DNA of 64,000 bases, taken from the NCBI GenBank assembly GCA_016490735.1, contig JAEMWC010000378.1, positions 582,001 through 646,000 on the forward strand. Direction: 5' to 3'. Origin of the DNA: Pachyseris speciosa. Its lineage: Eukaryota; Cnidaria; Anthozoa; Scleractinia; Pachyseridae. Shown piece after piece: positions 34,282-46,900 of the stretch; position 1 is the first letter of the stretch, and each line of letters starts with the position of its first letter. Position numbers and translations under genes: made by a program. A model generated the notes under the pieces. The model was given only the letters and a program-made list of their open reading frames with translations. It was not told the DNA's origin and searched no databases.

Positions 34282-35290
34282 GAACTTTATTTAAGACAGG
34301 GTGGCCCAGTCAGCTACGGGGCTGTTATCCTGAGGGGCCCTGTATACACCTAACTCATAGTATCAATAAAATGAATAATAATGAACACTTGTAATCTGAA
34401 AACTAGAGGTCTGAGAAAAGAACTACAATATATATGACTCTAAAGGCTAAGATGTTACAATATTACAATTGCACACTAATAAAATAAAAACTATACAAAA
34501 TCGTGTTTCATCAATAGTCGCTTAAAAGCCTCCAAGGACGCTGCCCGTTTGAATGTTTCAGGTAAGGAGTTAAATAAAATTGCTCCAGAGTATCTAAAAG
34601 TTCTCTTCCCGAGGCTAAGCTTGGGTCTTGAAAGATGAATATCTTCACGCCGACGTGTATTGTAACTATGGAAACTGTGGTTTCTACTAAAATAATCACA
34701 AAGATACTGGGGCACTAAATCATTGAGACATTTATAGACTAAGATTAATTTATTCCTTTTCCTGATAGTTTCTAAGTTAGGCCATCCAAGTGTATTGAGA
34801 GCTTCGCTGCCATGAAGCTGGATCTTAAAAGAAGCATTTGCAAGTTTCTGTCTAGTACCAAAGAGCAGCATGCATTTGGTCTTCTTGAGATTTAGAACCA
34901 GCTTGTTGTTTTCCATCCACTGTTCAACTCTTTGGAGATCTTCTTGGATTTCCATCATAATACAGTCTGATTCCAAGCCAGTGGTATATATGACGGTATC
35001 ATCTGCATACATGCTAATATTTGATCGTAGTAAGCACCGTGGGAGATCGTTAATATAAAGCACAAAGAGTAAGGGGCCTAAAAGGGTACACCATAATCCA
35101 GGGGAAGGCTAGATGATATTTCCTTCCCAAATTTAACTCTCTGTGAGCGGGTGCAGAGATAATCCCGGAACCAATTATAACTTGCGCCTCGAACTCCATA
35201 ATGTTCTAGTTTATGGAGAAGGCACTTGTGATCGACAAGATCAAAGGCCTTTTTAAGGTCAATAAATACAGCCCTTGTCATTTCCTGCTT
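34282..35290 (-). pseudogene. CR1/Jockey-like LINE remnant, 5'-truncated and internally deleted
   Basis: Minus-strand RT: FIDLKKAFDLVDHKCLLHKL (from about 35275), then GVP followed by loss of about 11-14 bases that removes QGS and shifts the frame (stop at 35078), then GPLLFVLYINDLP, the catalytic YADD, and NKLVLNLKKTKCMLLFG. A further in-frame deletion joins ALNTL to GWPNLETIRKR, losing the thumb region. The C-terminus (FRYSGAILFNSLPETF) is intact to 34491. Inactive. Confidence 0.85.
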
Positions 35291-35490
35291 GGTTCAACAT
35301 GGATTTTCAACAGATGAGTCAAGACTGGGTTTGAAAGCATGGGAGGCAGCTCCCTGGAAACACAAGTTTGTCACTTTGTTTAGTCGTAGGATAGGTATCT
35401 GATTTTCTCGATTTTGTCATTTTAAGCAGCTACAGAAATAAAGATTCAGTTTTTCATCGCTGATTATTACACTCTTGTTATGTGCCGTTT

Positions 35491-35778
35491 GTGGGATGTG
35501 GCTTGAAGTGACATGGATACCTAACAAATTAATGCGTCTAGGCAAGATGAAAGCCACTCATTGGACACTAAAGTCATGTGATAGCGGGCATAACCCCTTA
35601 AATCTACCAAATAAAGTTTGAACCTAAGCATTGGTAGCCATGCATGGCCAGCTATTTCGGCCTTGTTAGGCCTCATCAGCACGGTATAACTAATACCTAG
35701 GCTCAGGTACCCAGATGAATAAAACAAACAATGAAAATGTGAAGCTTGTGGTATGTGGCTTGGAGTGACAAGGGTACC
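35491..35778 (-). repeat. Repeat unit of about 257 bp with flanking partial direct repeat
   Basis: GTGGGATGTGGCTTGAAGTG (35491) recurs as GTGGTATGTGGCTTGGAGTG (35748), 257 bases apart, so the segment looks like one monomer plus the start of the next. Each is followed by a TACC-type segment. The monomer holds the hammerhead-like motif at 35620-35704. Confidence 0.55.
35620..35704 (-). ncRNA. Hammerhead ribozyme-like motif, probably decayed
   Basis: On the minus strand: core CTGATGA (35673-35679), stem II GGCC-TAACAA-GGCC, core GAAA (35655-35658), stem III TAGC/GCTA, and an outer helix of 12 pairs formed by 35693-35704 with 35620-35631 (GAGCCTAGGTAT with ATGCTTAGGTTC, allowing G-U). This is a type I order. 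The base expected to be U at position 16.1 is C (35634), so cleavage would be weak or absent. Candidate only. Confidence 0.55.
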
Positions 35779-35789
35779 CCACAAACAAC

Positions 35790-37105
35790 CTCTTGTTATG
35801 TTAATCTTTAACTAACAACAGTTTGCATGTCAAGAGGTTACCAAATAAAATGTCATGTCAATGTAGGCCTGTATGGTCAATTATAAAATTATTGTAGAGT
35901 TCCGGAAGTAACGTTAATTTTCGGCCCTTTCTAGGGCCTTTCAAGGACACCTCGCACACCTCGAACGAAAGAAAGAACGGCCCAGTTGGCGGCTATGAAA
36001 CGGAAGTAGCTCACTGGAGAAAGTATTTAATTCACAAGTTATGCTAAAGTGTCTCGAGCAGAAACAGTTGTAAATTCGTGTTGTATAGGAGAGCGCTCAG
36101 TTTTTGTACAGAAGAGCATCGTAATACACTACTGCTAAAATAGTTCAAAGTGTGCACTTAAAGGGGGTTATCATGGGAACTATAGCATTTGTTATTCTAA
36201 ATTTACTAAATCAGTTTCCAGTGTCTTTTATAATGTATGACTCGCTTCTAGATAACCACTCAGACAAAATCAAGTACATTTTAAAAGAAAGACCGGGCCA
36301 CAATAGGTCAGTATAACCAATTTCAGATAAGATGCAAGGGAAAGAGATTTGGAAACGCTGGCCCGACTTTTTCAAGTTGTTGTATCATTCATTTATATCT
36401 TGGCTAAGCGCGTTTAACAAAAAACATTTAAGAATGGTTTCTCTGAGTTGACATAGCCATTTTGTAGAAAATTTGGCATTTCTTTTCATTTGCCATTGAC
36501 AAACAGGACCCCTTAGATTTCCAGAGTTTTCGACTAACAATCCATGACACTACCCATTTCTTGTTATTTATTTGTATCGGTTATTGTTTCTGACTATGTA
36601 ATACCTATAGAGGGATTGGATAAGCCATTCTCATCAGCAATAAAAAATTGAACAATATTTTCAATGCTACACAAATGGTTAAAATACTTAAAAAACAGAC
36701 AGAACAAATTTAAATTTAGCGGTGTCAAATAACAATATTTTTGCCTAAGTCAAATGACGTAGAGCAGAACGTCCTACTACGTCCAACCTGGGAATGAGGT
36801 TGGACTACGTCTTGGGGCAGTTTGACTTGTCGGTAAAGAGTAAAGTAAAAGGAAACGGCGTTAATTTGTAATATATATATTTAGCCAAGCCTAAAAGCGG
36901 AGCTCTACGATTATTATTTTTTAAAGTGATATTGAACATCTTCGCATGGCTTTCCTTGCGCCAATCTTTTGTGTCCAAAAAATTGAGCAGTAGCATTGGA
37001 AACGATGAGTTTTATACGATCCAGATGAACTATTCGATAGCAAACGTTTGAAAAAGAGAAACAAACATTCTTGAGTCTAAACTCAATTCAGATGAGAGCG
37101 TGAAG
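35790..37105. other. Intergenic, nothing recognised
   Basis: No gene. Near 36775-36812 a small inverted pair (CCAACCTGG / AGGTTGGAC) looks like a scrap of a fold-back element. Confidence 0.5.
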
Positions 37106-37109
37106 GAAT

Positions 37110-37790
37110 TCAAAGCGTACAAAAAAACAAAACATTGCAAGAAAACAATGCACGATGCGTAAGTTTGTTCGAAGATTCTTGGAGAAGGTGGATAAAGTAG
37201 ACAAGTAAGAAACGAATCTCGTACTGAGTAAGTTGGACAAATTACTGAGCAATTTTGTCATTAATGTCTGTAGAAAAAAAAAGAGAGAACTACCAACCTG
37301 AGAAGTCATCAGCCGGGAATTGACCCGGCGTAGCTCGAAAACCACAACACAAAAAAACATATTTGCAAGGAAACAAAGTACGATGCGCACGTTTCTTCGA
37401 AGAAAACTTTGTCGATAAAAACGTCAGCTTAAGTCAGCGAGATGAATTTTCTTACCTTCTTTCGTTCAACGGAGAAGGTGGAGAAATTAGACAAGTAGCA
37501 AAAGATATCTCGTAGTAAGTTCTAAAAATTGCTAGGCAATTTTGGCATAAACGTCCGCAGAGCAGTCAACAGGAATTGACCGCCATTCACAAAGCACAGA
37601 ACAACAAAAAATTACAAGAAAACAAAGTATGATGTGTAGGTTTCTTTGAAGCATGATTTTGTAGGTTTCTCTGGAGAAGGTGGGGAAAATAGACGGCACT
37701 TCTGTTAGTAAGTAAAAAAATTTCTAAGCAATTTTGACATAAATGTCGGTAGAGAAGGCGAAAGGAGAAGAAGCCTGATAGTTTGAATAG
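37110..37790. repeat. Three diverged tandem units of about 230-250 bp
   Basis: Landmarks repeat in order three times: AAGAAAACAATGCACGATG / AAGGAAACAAAGTACGATG / AAGAAAACAAAGTATGATG (about 37139, 37368, 37617), then GGAGAAGGTGG, then TGAGCAATTTTG / TAGGCAATTTTGGC / TAAGCAATTTTGAC. No coding capacity. Confidence 0.7.
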
Positions 37791-38831
37791 GTAATCTCAT
37801 GGGGCCGAGTATAATGTATTTTAGGAGTTGCTCAAATTGCCCTCGTCGCGCAAAACAAAAGTGATACTAATCTTTACTTTTATGAGGATTCATTGCGATT
37901 ACGTGTTGATAACATAAGCGCAAACGTTTCTTACCACTGTTGAAGCACCGACGTCGAAAAACAGTCAGCCAAGCGGAGTAAATACACTCATTCGCTTGTA
38001 AGCAGAAAAGAAACGAAGTAGACATGATTGTTATTTATATCCAGTCCAAATAAAAATAGTTAAGCTTAATACGAGTTTCACTCCAGAACAAAGGTAACAA
38101 CGATTAAACCATTTAATTCACCTGTGTTGTAGAGATTTCTACCACTTGAAAATACGCATCCATGCACTTTATTTAAAAAAACACGCATCTGAAAACACTC
38201 GTCTGACAGCGAACGGTTTGTTTCCACCAAGTTTGATCTGCTCGTTCCTCCCATTAATGCCGGTGAACTGTTAATTGACCTTTCTTGGTGAGCTGCAAGA
38301 TGCCGCAGTAAAGTGAAAGCCCTTGAAGCGTTGAATCATTTCGTTTTTCAACCACACAATCGGGGCGCAATGCAAGTCAATCCTGAGAAATATCTTTTGC
38401 TCTTCCTTTTTATCACTTGAAAATTCCGGAGTATCTTTTAACTACATGTAGTTCTTGATTTTTATGCCTTTTACGCGAATTAAAAGATAACCTTCGAAGG
38501 AGATGAAGTTTGAGAAGAAAAACAACACATATAGCTGAGATGAAGTTGTTTTGCTCAAAAACAAGAAACCAACTGAATGTGAAATTTTGAGCCGCAGAAA
38601 GGGCGCGAAAAATTAAGCCTTGTTTTGGTTTGGGTGTCTCGTTTTCGTTAAGTTAACCTGATTTGAGCCTACGATCCAATCGAAAACCAGTACCTGACCG
38701 GCGGTCAACTTCAAAAATCAGCTGACCTCGATGAGTTATTCACGTGATACTGGTCAACGGATATTGGATGTCCAATACCAAAGATGTACCCTATAAACTA
38801 GCTGGTCAACTGGCGTTTGGCCGCCATTTTG
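37791..38831. other. Intergenic, nothing recognised
   Basis: AT-rich, no gene or clear repeat. Confidence 0.5.
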
Positions 38832-38832
38832 G

Positions 38833-38886
<54 letters not shown>
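38832..38886. repeat. (TTA)n microsatellite
   Basis: About 18 TTA units. It is followed at 38900 by ATGCTCGAATGTGATTGGTT, which recurs at 40591. Confidence 0.9.
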
Positions 38887-38899
38887 GTGTCAATCCCTA

Positions 38900-40440
38900 A
38901 ATGCTCGAATGTGATTGGTTCTTAACAGCCTCTATTTGTGTCTCAATTGACACAGGTCAATTGTGGGTTCATATGGTCCCGTGAAAGAAATGAGTGTGAA
39001 TGATATATGAAATGAATCATATATGAACTGCGGAAATGAATCATATATGAAGTCTTCTGGACAGGAGTAATGTCTTTCAGTGGGTGGCAATCCGTTGATA
39101 TTAATTTCTTTCAAATGTTTCGGTCTTGTTTAATTAAAAGGTTCTTGATAGAAACTGGAAATGAAATGAAACGGCGTTTAAGGCATCGGTCTAAAAAATT
39201 TTGTATAGCTGTAAGATCAGACTCGGATGCCCCATAGACTGAGAGTGCATAGCTAAAATTACGTAAAACAATAGATATAAAAAGGTGGTCTATCTTAACC
39301 TGAGAATAGCGTTCCTTGTAATGGGATACCCCAATACGTCCTTAAACGGAAATGTCATAAGATATAATTAAGAATATTACAAGAATATTTTCAGCCTAAA
39401 ATTGACAGAAAAATTGGAATATTCAGCCTGGGCCAGAAAAACAATATTCTTATATATTAAACCAGAAATAGTTTTCACTAAACGTGCCCCCGTATTTTAA
39501 GTTTTGAGTAGTTGTGTGGTTGTAAATATTAAAATACTGAGGACATTGTTGCTCATTTCTGCATTGTTGTTAGTGAAATAAAGCATTTAGTGTCATTGTT
39601 CAACAATTGAGATTTAGATGGCTGTTTGGTCTTGTTTGCGCGGATTTCGTCGGGTTTGTTTACGTATAGATCAAGTAATACGAAAATCCGTGAATTGAAA
39701 TACACAGAAAAACAGACAATAAGCTTGCCTGAATAAAAAAAAATATTTCGATGAGCCTGAGTCTATGCCTGAAAAGTAAACGCGTTGAATACGAGGACAA
39801 TTTACTTGAATGGAACTGAGCATGTTTTTCGCAAATTTCGCTGGAAGTTGCTTGGAATACAAAAAAAATCGGTGAACTAATATAAAGTACGGTATAAATT
39901 CACATTCAAACTTGTACTTTTTGAAAGATAGACTTCCAGAAGCGCTCAAACATTTCGGAAAAGGTCTATTATTCTTGTGATGATTCGCTGTGAAAGCACA
40001 TGTCTCTTCGCCACCATTTGCCCTCGAAGAGGGATTTCTTCGCTATGAACTAACCGATTTCCTTTGTTCAAGCTGTCGAGTGTTCCGTGGATCTTGTTAT
40101 TTTGATTTGCAGTTTTAAAAAGCTGTCTTTTCCTTCTGAGAACGGCATACTCGGCTGCTAGCAGCCATTTTGATGCGAAAGCAAGAATGTTACCCGGCAC
40201 AACCTTGCGCGCCTAGTATCATCAAATCGGGAACGCTTCCCATACTACAAACACATTTCTTACATTTTTTACATTTTTGAAATTCCTTGTATATATTTAC
40301 GCGGGGACTCCTAGAGTGCCTCCTCGGGTTTTGGCCTCTGGGCCAAAACCCTGCGGGGGCAAAAAAGAGTGTAATCTCTTTTTGCCTACCCGCCAAGATA
40401 AGACCTATTTAGAAAGTTGACCTCCAGAATTTCTCGCATT
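38900..40440. other. Intergenic with small repeats
   Basis: No gene. Minus-strand frames at 39671-39949 and 39946-40200 have no motif I know. A hairpin GGTTTTGGCC...GGCCAAAACC lies at about 40328-40351, inside a larger inverted arrangement (40300-40395). Confidence 0.4.
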
Positions 40441-41245
40441 TTGTTATTGACACAATTAATTGGTAATGGGACTTCGTGTCGTACAATTCAGGGGTAATCG
40501 TGCTCGTAATTATTTCCAATCTGAGTCTCGCGCTACGCGCTCAGCCAATTTGAAATCACTTGCCGGATTACTCCCTTGCCCGATAACAAAATGCTCGAAT
40601 ATGATTGGTTCTCAACAGCCTTTATTTGTGGCTTAATTGGCTGCTTCAGGCCCAAACTGTCCGAATTTTCCGGTGTCGGATAATTTGCATTCGAACTGTT
40701 GGTTATTTTGTACAGTACGTTTCACAGTTTAGAAAATTGACCTCTAGAGTTTCGCACATTTTGTTACCAATTAAATGTTTCAATTTGAAACAGTTAATTG
40801 GTAATCGGACTTCATGTCGAACAATTCAGAGGTAATCGTGCTCATAATTTCAAATCAGCCTCGCGCTACGCGCTCCGCCAATTTGAAATCACTCGCCCGA
40901 TTACTCCCTTTATTACAACCATTTTTAAATCACTGGTGATCCTTGCAATCTGATTGGCTCTCAACAGTGCAATTTATTCCCAAATTGCACCATTTTTTAC
41001 TCTAAATCGCATCCTTTCTGTAACTCATCAAAATGAAAGTGAAATAATACTAACCTATCAAATTTCATGGACAAACTAATATTAATACTGAAAAAAAAAA
41101 CTGTGTGATTTCAAAATGGGTGTAATAAAGTGGTAATTGAACTTCGTGTCATACAATTTTGGCCTGAAATCAAACTCGCGCTGCGCGCTCGTTCGATTTT
41201 GAAATCACGCGTATGATTTCAGACCAAATTGCACTCCACTCAGTT
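40440..41245. repeat. Three related repeats around CTCGCGCTACGCGCTC
   Basis: Copies at about 40440-40575, 40790-40912 and 41128-41245. Each has TTAATTGGTAATxGGACTTC or its variant, then a short gap, then CTCGCGCTACGCGCTC, then a TTTGAAATCAC segment and ATTACTCCC-type end. The third copy is more diverged and has CTGCGCGCTC. Confidence 0.65.
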
Positions 41246-41529
41246 CAACAAGAGGCTACAATTAGCCTAAACCCGGGCTTGCAAAAAATAGTATTGTATC
41301 CCTAACTTAGTGCTAAACAAAAGAATAGAGGGAAGTCTGTCTTTCTTACATCGGACGCATTGTGTTTAGCTTGTGTTGGAGTCTATTTCTTTAGACCCCT
41401 ATCAACATATATTCCTCTAAAATACAGCTCAACCATTGAACACAATAATTATAACACTTGTAAAAAATATTTCTAAAACAACAAGAAAAAGAGAAACAGA
41501 AAAAATAAAGCCCGTGATATATACCACTA

Positions 41530-41605
41530 AAAGACATCGAACCCGGGTTAGCTGCGTCACAGGCAGGAACAATGACCTTTAGGCCACAGAGGTTTATCGT
41601 TATGC
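41530..41605 (-). mobile_element. tRNA-like SINE relic
   Basis: On the minus strand: GTGGCCTAAAGG (A-box-like) and GGGTTCGATGTC (B-box-like) about 30 bases apart. Degraded; no stems. Confidence 0.3.
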
Positions 41606-42026
41606 AAGATGATACAAATAGTGTATTGATTCCAAAAAAAAAAAAAAAAACTAAGGACACTTGTTTTCGCTTCGATGGATAATTGTTTGAGAAAGGAAAC
41701 GCTTATCGAACGATGTTGGATTTTTTCGCATAAATGTGAAAGGAGTCTCGGTGAAATGTGAATAGAAAATTAATTAGCAGAGTGAAACTGTTTACAAATA
41801 CGTCAATCCAGGGTCATTTGAAACACAAGAAAGGAACGTTTCTGGACAGTTTCAAGGGACGCTAGTACATTTGTAAAATATAATCGCTTATCATTCAAAA
41901 ATTAAAGTCCAGAAATTGAGATATTGTGGCAAAATAGTAAATAAACTACCTGTCAAAGTCTCAGGGGTGTGTGATATCCCGTACTTGAGTTATTCAACAA
42001 AATGTACATCTCAATGGAGCGGATAC

Positions 42027-42558
42027 GGGAACACGGCAGTCCATCTGGAGTTAAATTTTGGTCATGTTAAAAGCTTTCTTCTCGCTGTTGAACTTGCAAA
42101 CATTCGTATAGACACTTCTCTTAACATATTAGTTGTTTAGACTTCAAAAACACAAGGTGAATCGACGTTTTCCGATACGTGACAACAGGCATCATTCTTG
42201 CTGTTGATATGAGATTTACACTCGAATCACTCGGCCGTGAAAGGTCAAACTCCCTTTGTCTGTAGTGTCTAATTTTTGGCGCTCCCCTCGTGTCGCGTCT
42301 CCTCGCAACTTCGCGCGCGCACGTGCCCCCACAATCCGTCGCCAAAATTAGAGACTACTCGCTGTCTACTGAAGCAAACACGGGGAAACACGGCAGTCCA
42401 TCTGCCGTTAAGTTTACTCATGTTAAAAACTTTCTTCTCGCCGTTGAACTTCCAAACATTCGCATAGACACTTCTCTTAACATATTGTTTGTTCAGACTT
42501 CAAAAGCCACAAGATGAATCGACATTTTTCCATACGTGACAACACGCATCACTGTTGT
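42027..42558. repeat. Direct duplication of about 178 bp
   Basis: 42027-42206 and 42381-42558 are about 85% alike by eye: both start AACACGGCAGTCCATCTG, share CTTTCTTCTCGC, ATAGACACTTCTCTTAACAT and ACGTGACAACA. A palindromic MITE half lies between them. The frames inside are not genes. Confidence 0.75.
42256..42369. mobile_element. Deleted copy of the 8835-9031 palindromic MITE
   Basis: Starts TGTCTGTAGTGTCTAATTTT, then jumps to the right-arm sequence CTCGCAACTTCGCGCGCGC and ends AGAGACTACTCGCTGTCTA, matching the right terminus of the full copy. The left arm is mostly missing. Confidence 0.6.
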
Positions 42559-42644
42559 TAAAAATAGTTAGCGCTTGCGCAGAAACGCCGGAAGTGCCAT
42601 TTGTGGATGATACTCGACGACGAAAAAGAAGAACCGTCGGTAGT

Positions 42645-43300
42645 TTATGACCCGGGCGCCGCGCGAGACGCGCGCAGCCCGGGTAATTACCATTATGAAT
42701 TGTACTCCACTCAGTCCTATTACCATTACTTATTATTATTAATTAGCATATACCACACAAGTGAATAGTGGTTTTCGCTCACCCTGATTGGTTAATAACT
42801 CGGCGGTGATGAGTAAAGTACTATTCACCTCCACTTCGGTGAATAAAATAGTGAACTGAAGCACCGGCGCTTTTGAGCCACGAATGTGAACCGGAAATGT
42901 GGCGTTTTCTGTTTAATTACTCGTCTCAACGCTACCACATTTGGATTACTAAGTGTCTTTGCTCTTACAGAGACGAATTACTTGAAAATTTGTGCACAAT
43001 CACTAGCCATGATTACCATGAGAAAAGCAATTCACGGGTTCCTATGAGTAGGGGGCTTCGCTTAAAAATATCGTTAGTTGGATGTAGGTGATGCGCTTAA
43101 AATATACTCATACCTGATGCAAGAATCAAAATGTTTAAAAACTCTCAGACAATGACGTGCTTCCGGTATACACATCTGAGCCGTGGATTTGACTGATGCA
43201 ACTTTTCCATACACATATAATATACAGCCGAGAAACCAAAGATTGTTTAGGTTCATTTCAATGCAATTGTCAAATTCCTGTCAGATCTACTGATAGATGT
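42645..43300. other. Upstream region of the P450 gene
   Basis: A CpG-rich hairpin at 42649-42682 (ACCCGGGC...GCCCGGGT). At 42750-42850 there is CACCTCCACTTCGGTGAATA-type repeat sequence. No gene recognised. Confidence 0.4.
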
Positions 43301-43324
43301 TATCCAAAAGGTGTCCATGTCACT

Positions 43325-43332
43325 TTGCGTGA
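43325..43332 (+). promoter_or_regulatory. XRE-like element upstream of P450
   Basis: TTGCGTGA matches the AhR/ARNT core TNGCGTG, about 100 bases before the TATA box. Directly adjoining is GACGTGG, a CRE-like word. An eight-base match can be chance. Confidence 0.25.
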
Positions 43333-43427
43333 CGTGGTCGTTCGCTGCTCCCAGTGCGTCACAGCATTACATCTGTTGCTAAATATAAATCCCGCGCGCT
43401 CAGCAATATTCCAACTCGGTGCAAGCT

Positions 43428-43437
43428 TATATATAAG
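43428..43437 (+). promoter_or_regulatory. TATA box of the P450 gene
   Basis: TATATATAAG. A start site about 30 bases on (near 43460) would give a 5' noncoding exon ending at 43544 with donor AAG|GTAAGT, spliced to the acceptor at 43909-43910 (exon from 43911). Confidence 0.55.
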
Positions 43438-43942
43438 CGACCAGCCATCTGATGTAATCATATAAAGGTAAAGAACAGAGAAGTTCAGAGAGAAGCGAAA
43501 CGAGGCATCAGCAGGTTTTGGTACCTAAGTCTACCTGTAACAAGGTAAGTGAGTTTATTCTTGGTTTTGATCGACATAAGCTTTTATACAAGCTATTTGC
43601 ATGCATGGATGATATTCACACAATGAAACATTAACTTATTAGAACGGTGTCTGCTTCCTTAGTGCTAGTTAAGATGAAAATAATTCTCTGAAAATTACAA
43701 GACTCAGTAGTATGGGTCTGCTAAATGGCCGCCAAACGAGATAATTCAATCAGAATTCCCAATTCCTCTTCAGCATTTGTTTTTACAATTCAATAATATA
43801 AGTTAAAAGCCTAATGCTTGAAAATTGAAAAGTATAAGAATACCTGTATTACAGCATTTGGAGAATCCTTGTACTTTGGACCGCTACAATTTTCTTTCCT
43901 GCTTTTTAAGGTTACTATCGACCGGGACGATTTGCAGTTGAC

Positions 43943-46900
43943 ATGGCCGACGTTCTGCAAACAGTAGCAGCGTATGTGACTAACTATTGGGTCACACTTC
44001 TGGTTGGATTGCTCATTATTCTGCTAATTTACCGGTATGTTCTTAATATTTTCTGTTGTTTACTAAATTTGGAAATTTAAATAATCATTGTCCAGTACTC
44101 CGGGAGTACTAGTAGCTCTGTGTATCTTGCTTTCCACAACTATTACACATTCACTTCATGCAGTCTTTTAACCCATGCGCGATTATTTTGTTGTGTTTTA
44201 CTTTATAAAATTTACTTCGATATGTACTAAAATAAAATTGCTATATGAAGATTTATATATTTCTTATGAGTTTCGATAAAATGTCAAGTGTCTGTACTGT
44301 TCTGTACGTAGTTTGAGTAAAAATAAGTCGGTTTAATTAATTAAGTCACACAACACCGCTACAACTTATTTTCTACAGTGTCACAGTACTCGCCTATACT
44401 CGCTTATGGCCTATACGGGGACGTGTCGCTGGATAGGGTATGGTTTTTGGCCTCTCTGCCCTAAACTGAGTATATAATTTTAAGCAAGTCTGCTCTAAAA
44501 AGGGTCTCGACCCGTCCTAGACAGGGTATGGTATTGTCTTCCACATAATGTACTTAATTTCTGTTTTGATTGGTGTTCATGTTTCAATGGGTGGAACATC
44601 ACGTGTGGTAAGTAACACTGAGACTTAAAAGCACTAATGTAAAACAAGAGAGTGTGGATATACGATGTTGTCCTTTGTCCTGAATAGGGTCTTAAAATAG
44701 AGGGCGTTGTCCTACACAGGGTAGGTTTTTAAGGTTATTTGTTTCCTAAACAGGGACAGGGTTTCAAATCCCCAGTGGCACCCTTATACCCAACCATGGG
44801 TCAAGTACCCCCCCCCCCCGCCCCCCCAGGTGCTCCCCCCACCATGCCCTTCACAAAAAAAAAAGGTAGATCAGTCATTTTCTTAATCAAATCTGATAAA
44901 CCTTAGTTTATTTTCAAACCCCAGATTAACTTTAAACTCCCAATATGTTTATCTCTGTCAATATTTGAAGATGATAGTTACATGTCCAGTACTAGGGAGG
45001 TTATAAACAGCTAACGATGTCATTTTTAATGACTTTTTTTTTTAAATTTAATTGAAGTTGACTTGATTGATTGACTGATTCACTTTTATTTGAATATGGT
45101 ATCTGAATATGATGTTATGTATTTAAAGAGATGAAGATGTCCTCTTGACAAAAAATGGCCAAGTGATTAAAACCTAAGTAATATAATAAATAAGGAAAAT
45201 ATGCAAGAATGTTAATTATTAGCCAACAAAACGTGTTGCTCTGACAAGGTGTCCAATGTTGCAATTTACATAGTTGTTTTGATATTCTCAGTTTTTTTTT
45301 CTTTTGGGTTTCATTTCTTATTCTCAGAGTCAATTTGATGCAATGACTTCTGACATGTACATATGCATTCTATCTGTCCAGAATCCTGACATTGCAAATT
45401 TCAGTGCCTATTTTATTGCCATTAAGGCTGTAATATAGGTCCCCTAAAAAACACCTTAAGACTGCAAAAAAGAAGTGCATGGGAAGAGACATCAGTAGGG
45501 AGTCCCTGTCCCTGCCCCCTGCCCCTCACCATCCCATGACCCTCCATGAGCTGCCTGCATATTATTAAAATTTAATGATAGACTGGGATGCCATTGGTAC
45601 CATTGGTAGTTAATGCAATTTTTCCTTACCTGCAGATACAGTATTGCACCCTTCACTGTGTTTAAGAAACTTGGCATTCCTGGACCAACACCCTTTCCTT
45701 TTATTGGAAATACTGGACTTAGTGTGATCCTAGATGTAAGTGTCAGTGAGTGATCTAAATTTTTGGTGATGTTTTACTGGTTAATTTTGTTGCAGTGTAT
45801 TTCTGATAACATTAGGGGTGATGAATGGTAAATTTGAGACTGTAAGACATGGCCATTTTTTTTTTCAAGACCATTAATAGGCATTTTTAGGCTTAAAAAT
45901 GAAATCGAGACAGCAAGAATACTTTTCAAAAAGATTTGACGAGACTGTACATGTGACACCTATGAAATTTGACTTGAAAACTTAATTTGTAAGAGGCTTC
46001 AAGTTTTTTCAATACCACCACCTCAAATGTTACTTTTTGTACGTTTATACAATTACTTATAAAGTACGAAAGAATATGAAGAAAATGATACTACAGATTT
46101 CATAATTAAAAATTATTAAAATAAGTATACACATAATAACAGAGAAAACAGGGAGTGGTGAGGAGACCTCAGGAAGCCAAAGGCTTGTACAAAGATGTCC
46201 CCTCTTTAATAAGTTTATTCAAATTTAAAAAAAAAAGGCCTGTGTGACATTTCAATTGGACTTGAAAGAGTTGAGGAATGATATTATTGTCTTGTGAGAG
46301 AGGTGAGGGAAGACATTTTTGATATGACAATGCTTCATTAAGAGATCATGTTTGGAATAATAGTGCATTAATGAGTTTAATCACATATTTCATTTAAGGT
46401 TGACCTTGATTTCAATGGGACCATCAAGTAAATACTTTTATAAACACAAAGTGACATCTACATATGCATGCATAAATGTAGTTTATACTATATAAAGTGA
46501 CTGCAGAGATGTGTTCATTATTGGCCACAGAAATTAGATTATTATACAGTTGGGGTACTGAAAGACCATTGGCATCTATCCAGAAAGGGTGATTCACTTT
46601 GTATTAAAGTGCATCTGAAACAAGGGTGTCAAAACTTCCACCTCTTCAGCCCATTGTAGTTTGTTCTCTTCTCCATCATAGTTTAAATTGAAAGGTTGAA
46701 AATGTTTGCTTTTTTTTCCTGTTTTTCTCCATTCCAACCAGTTCTCAAAATCCTGGTTCTGCTTTGTCAACTCTTGATCATGCACCACACCCTGCGACTT
46801 CCTCCCCTCCCCCCCCCCTCCCCCTTACCCCACCAGCCTCCACGTGTGACACCATTACCTTGAGAGTACAGACCATTTGCAGCCAATGTTTGAGATGGCC

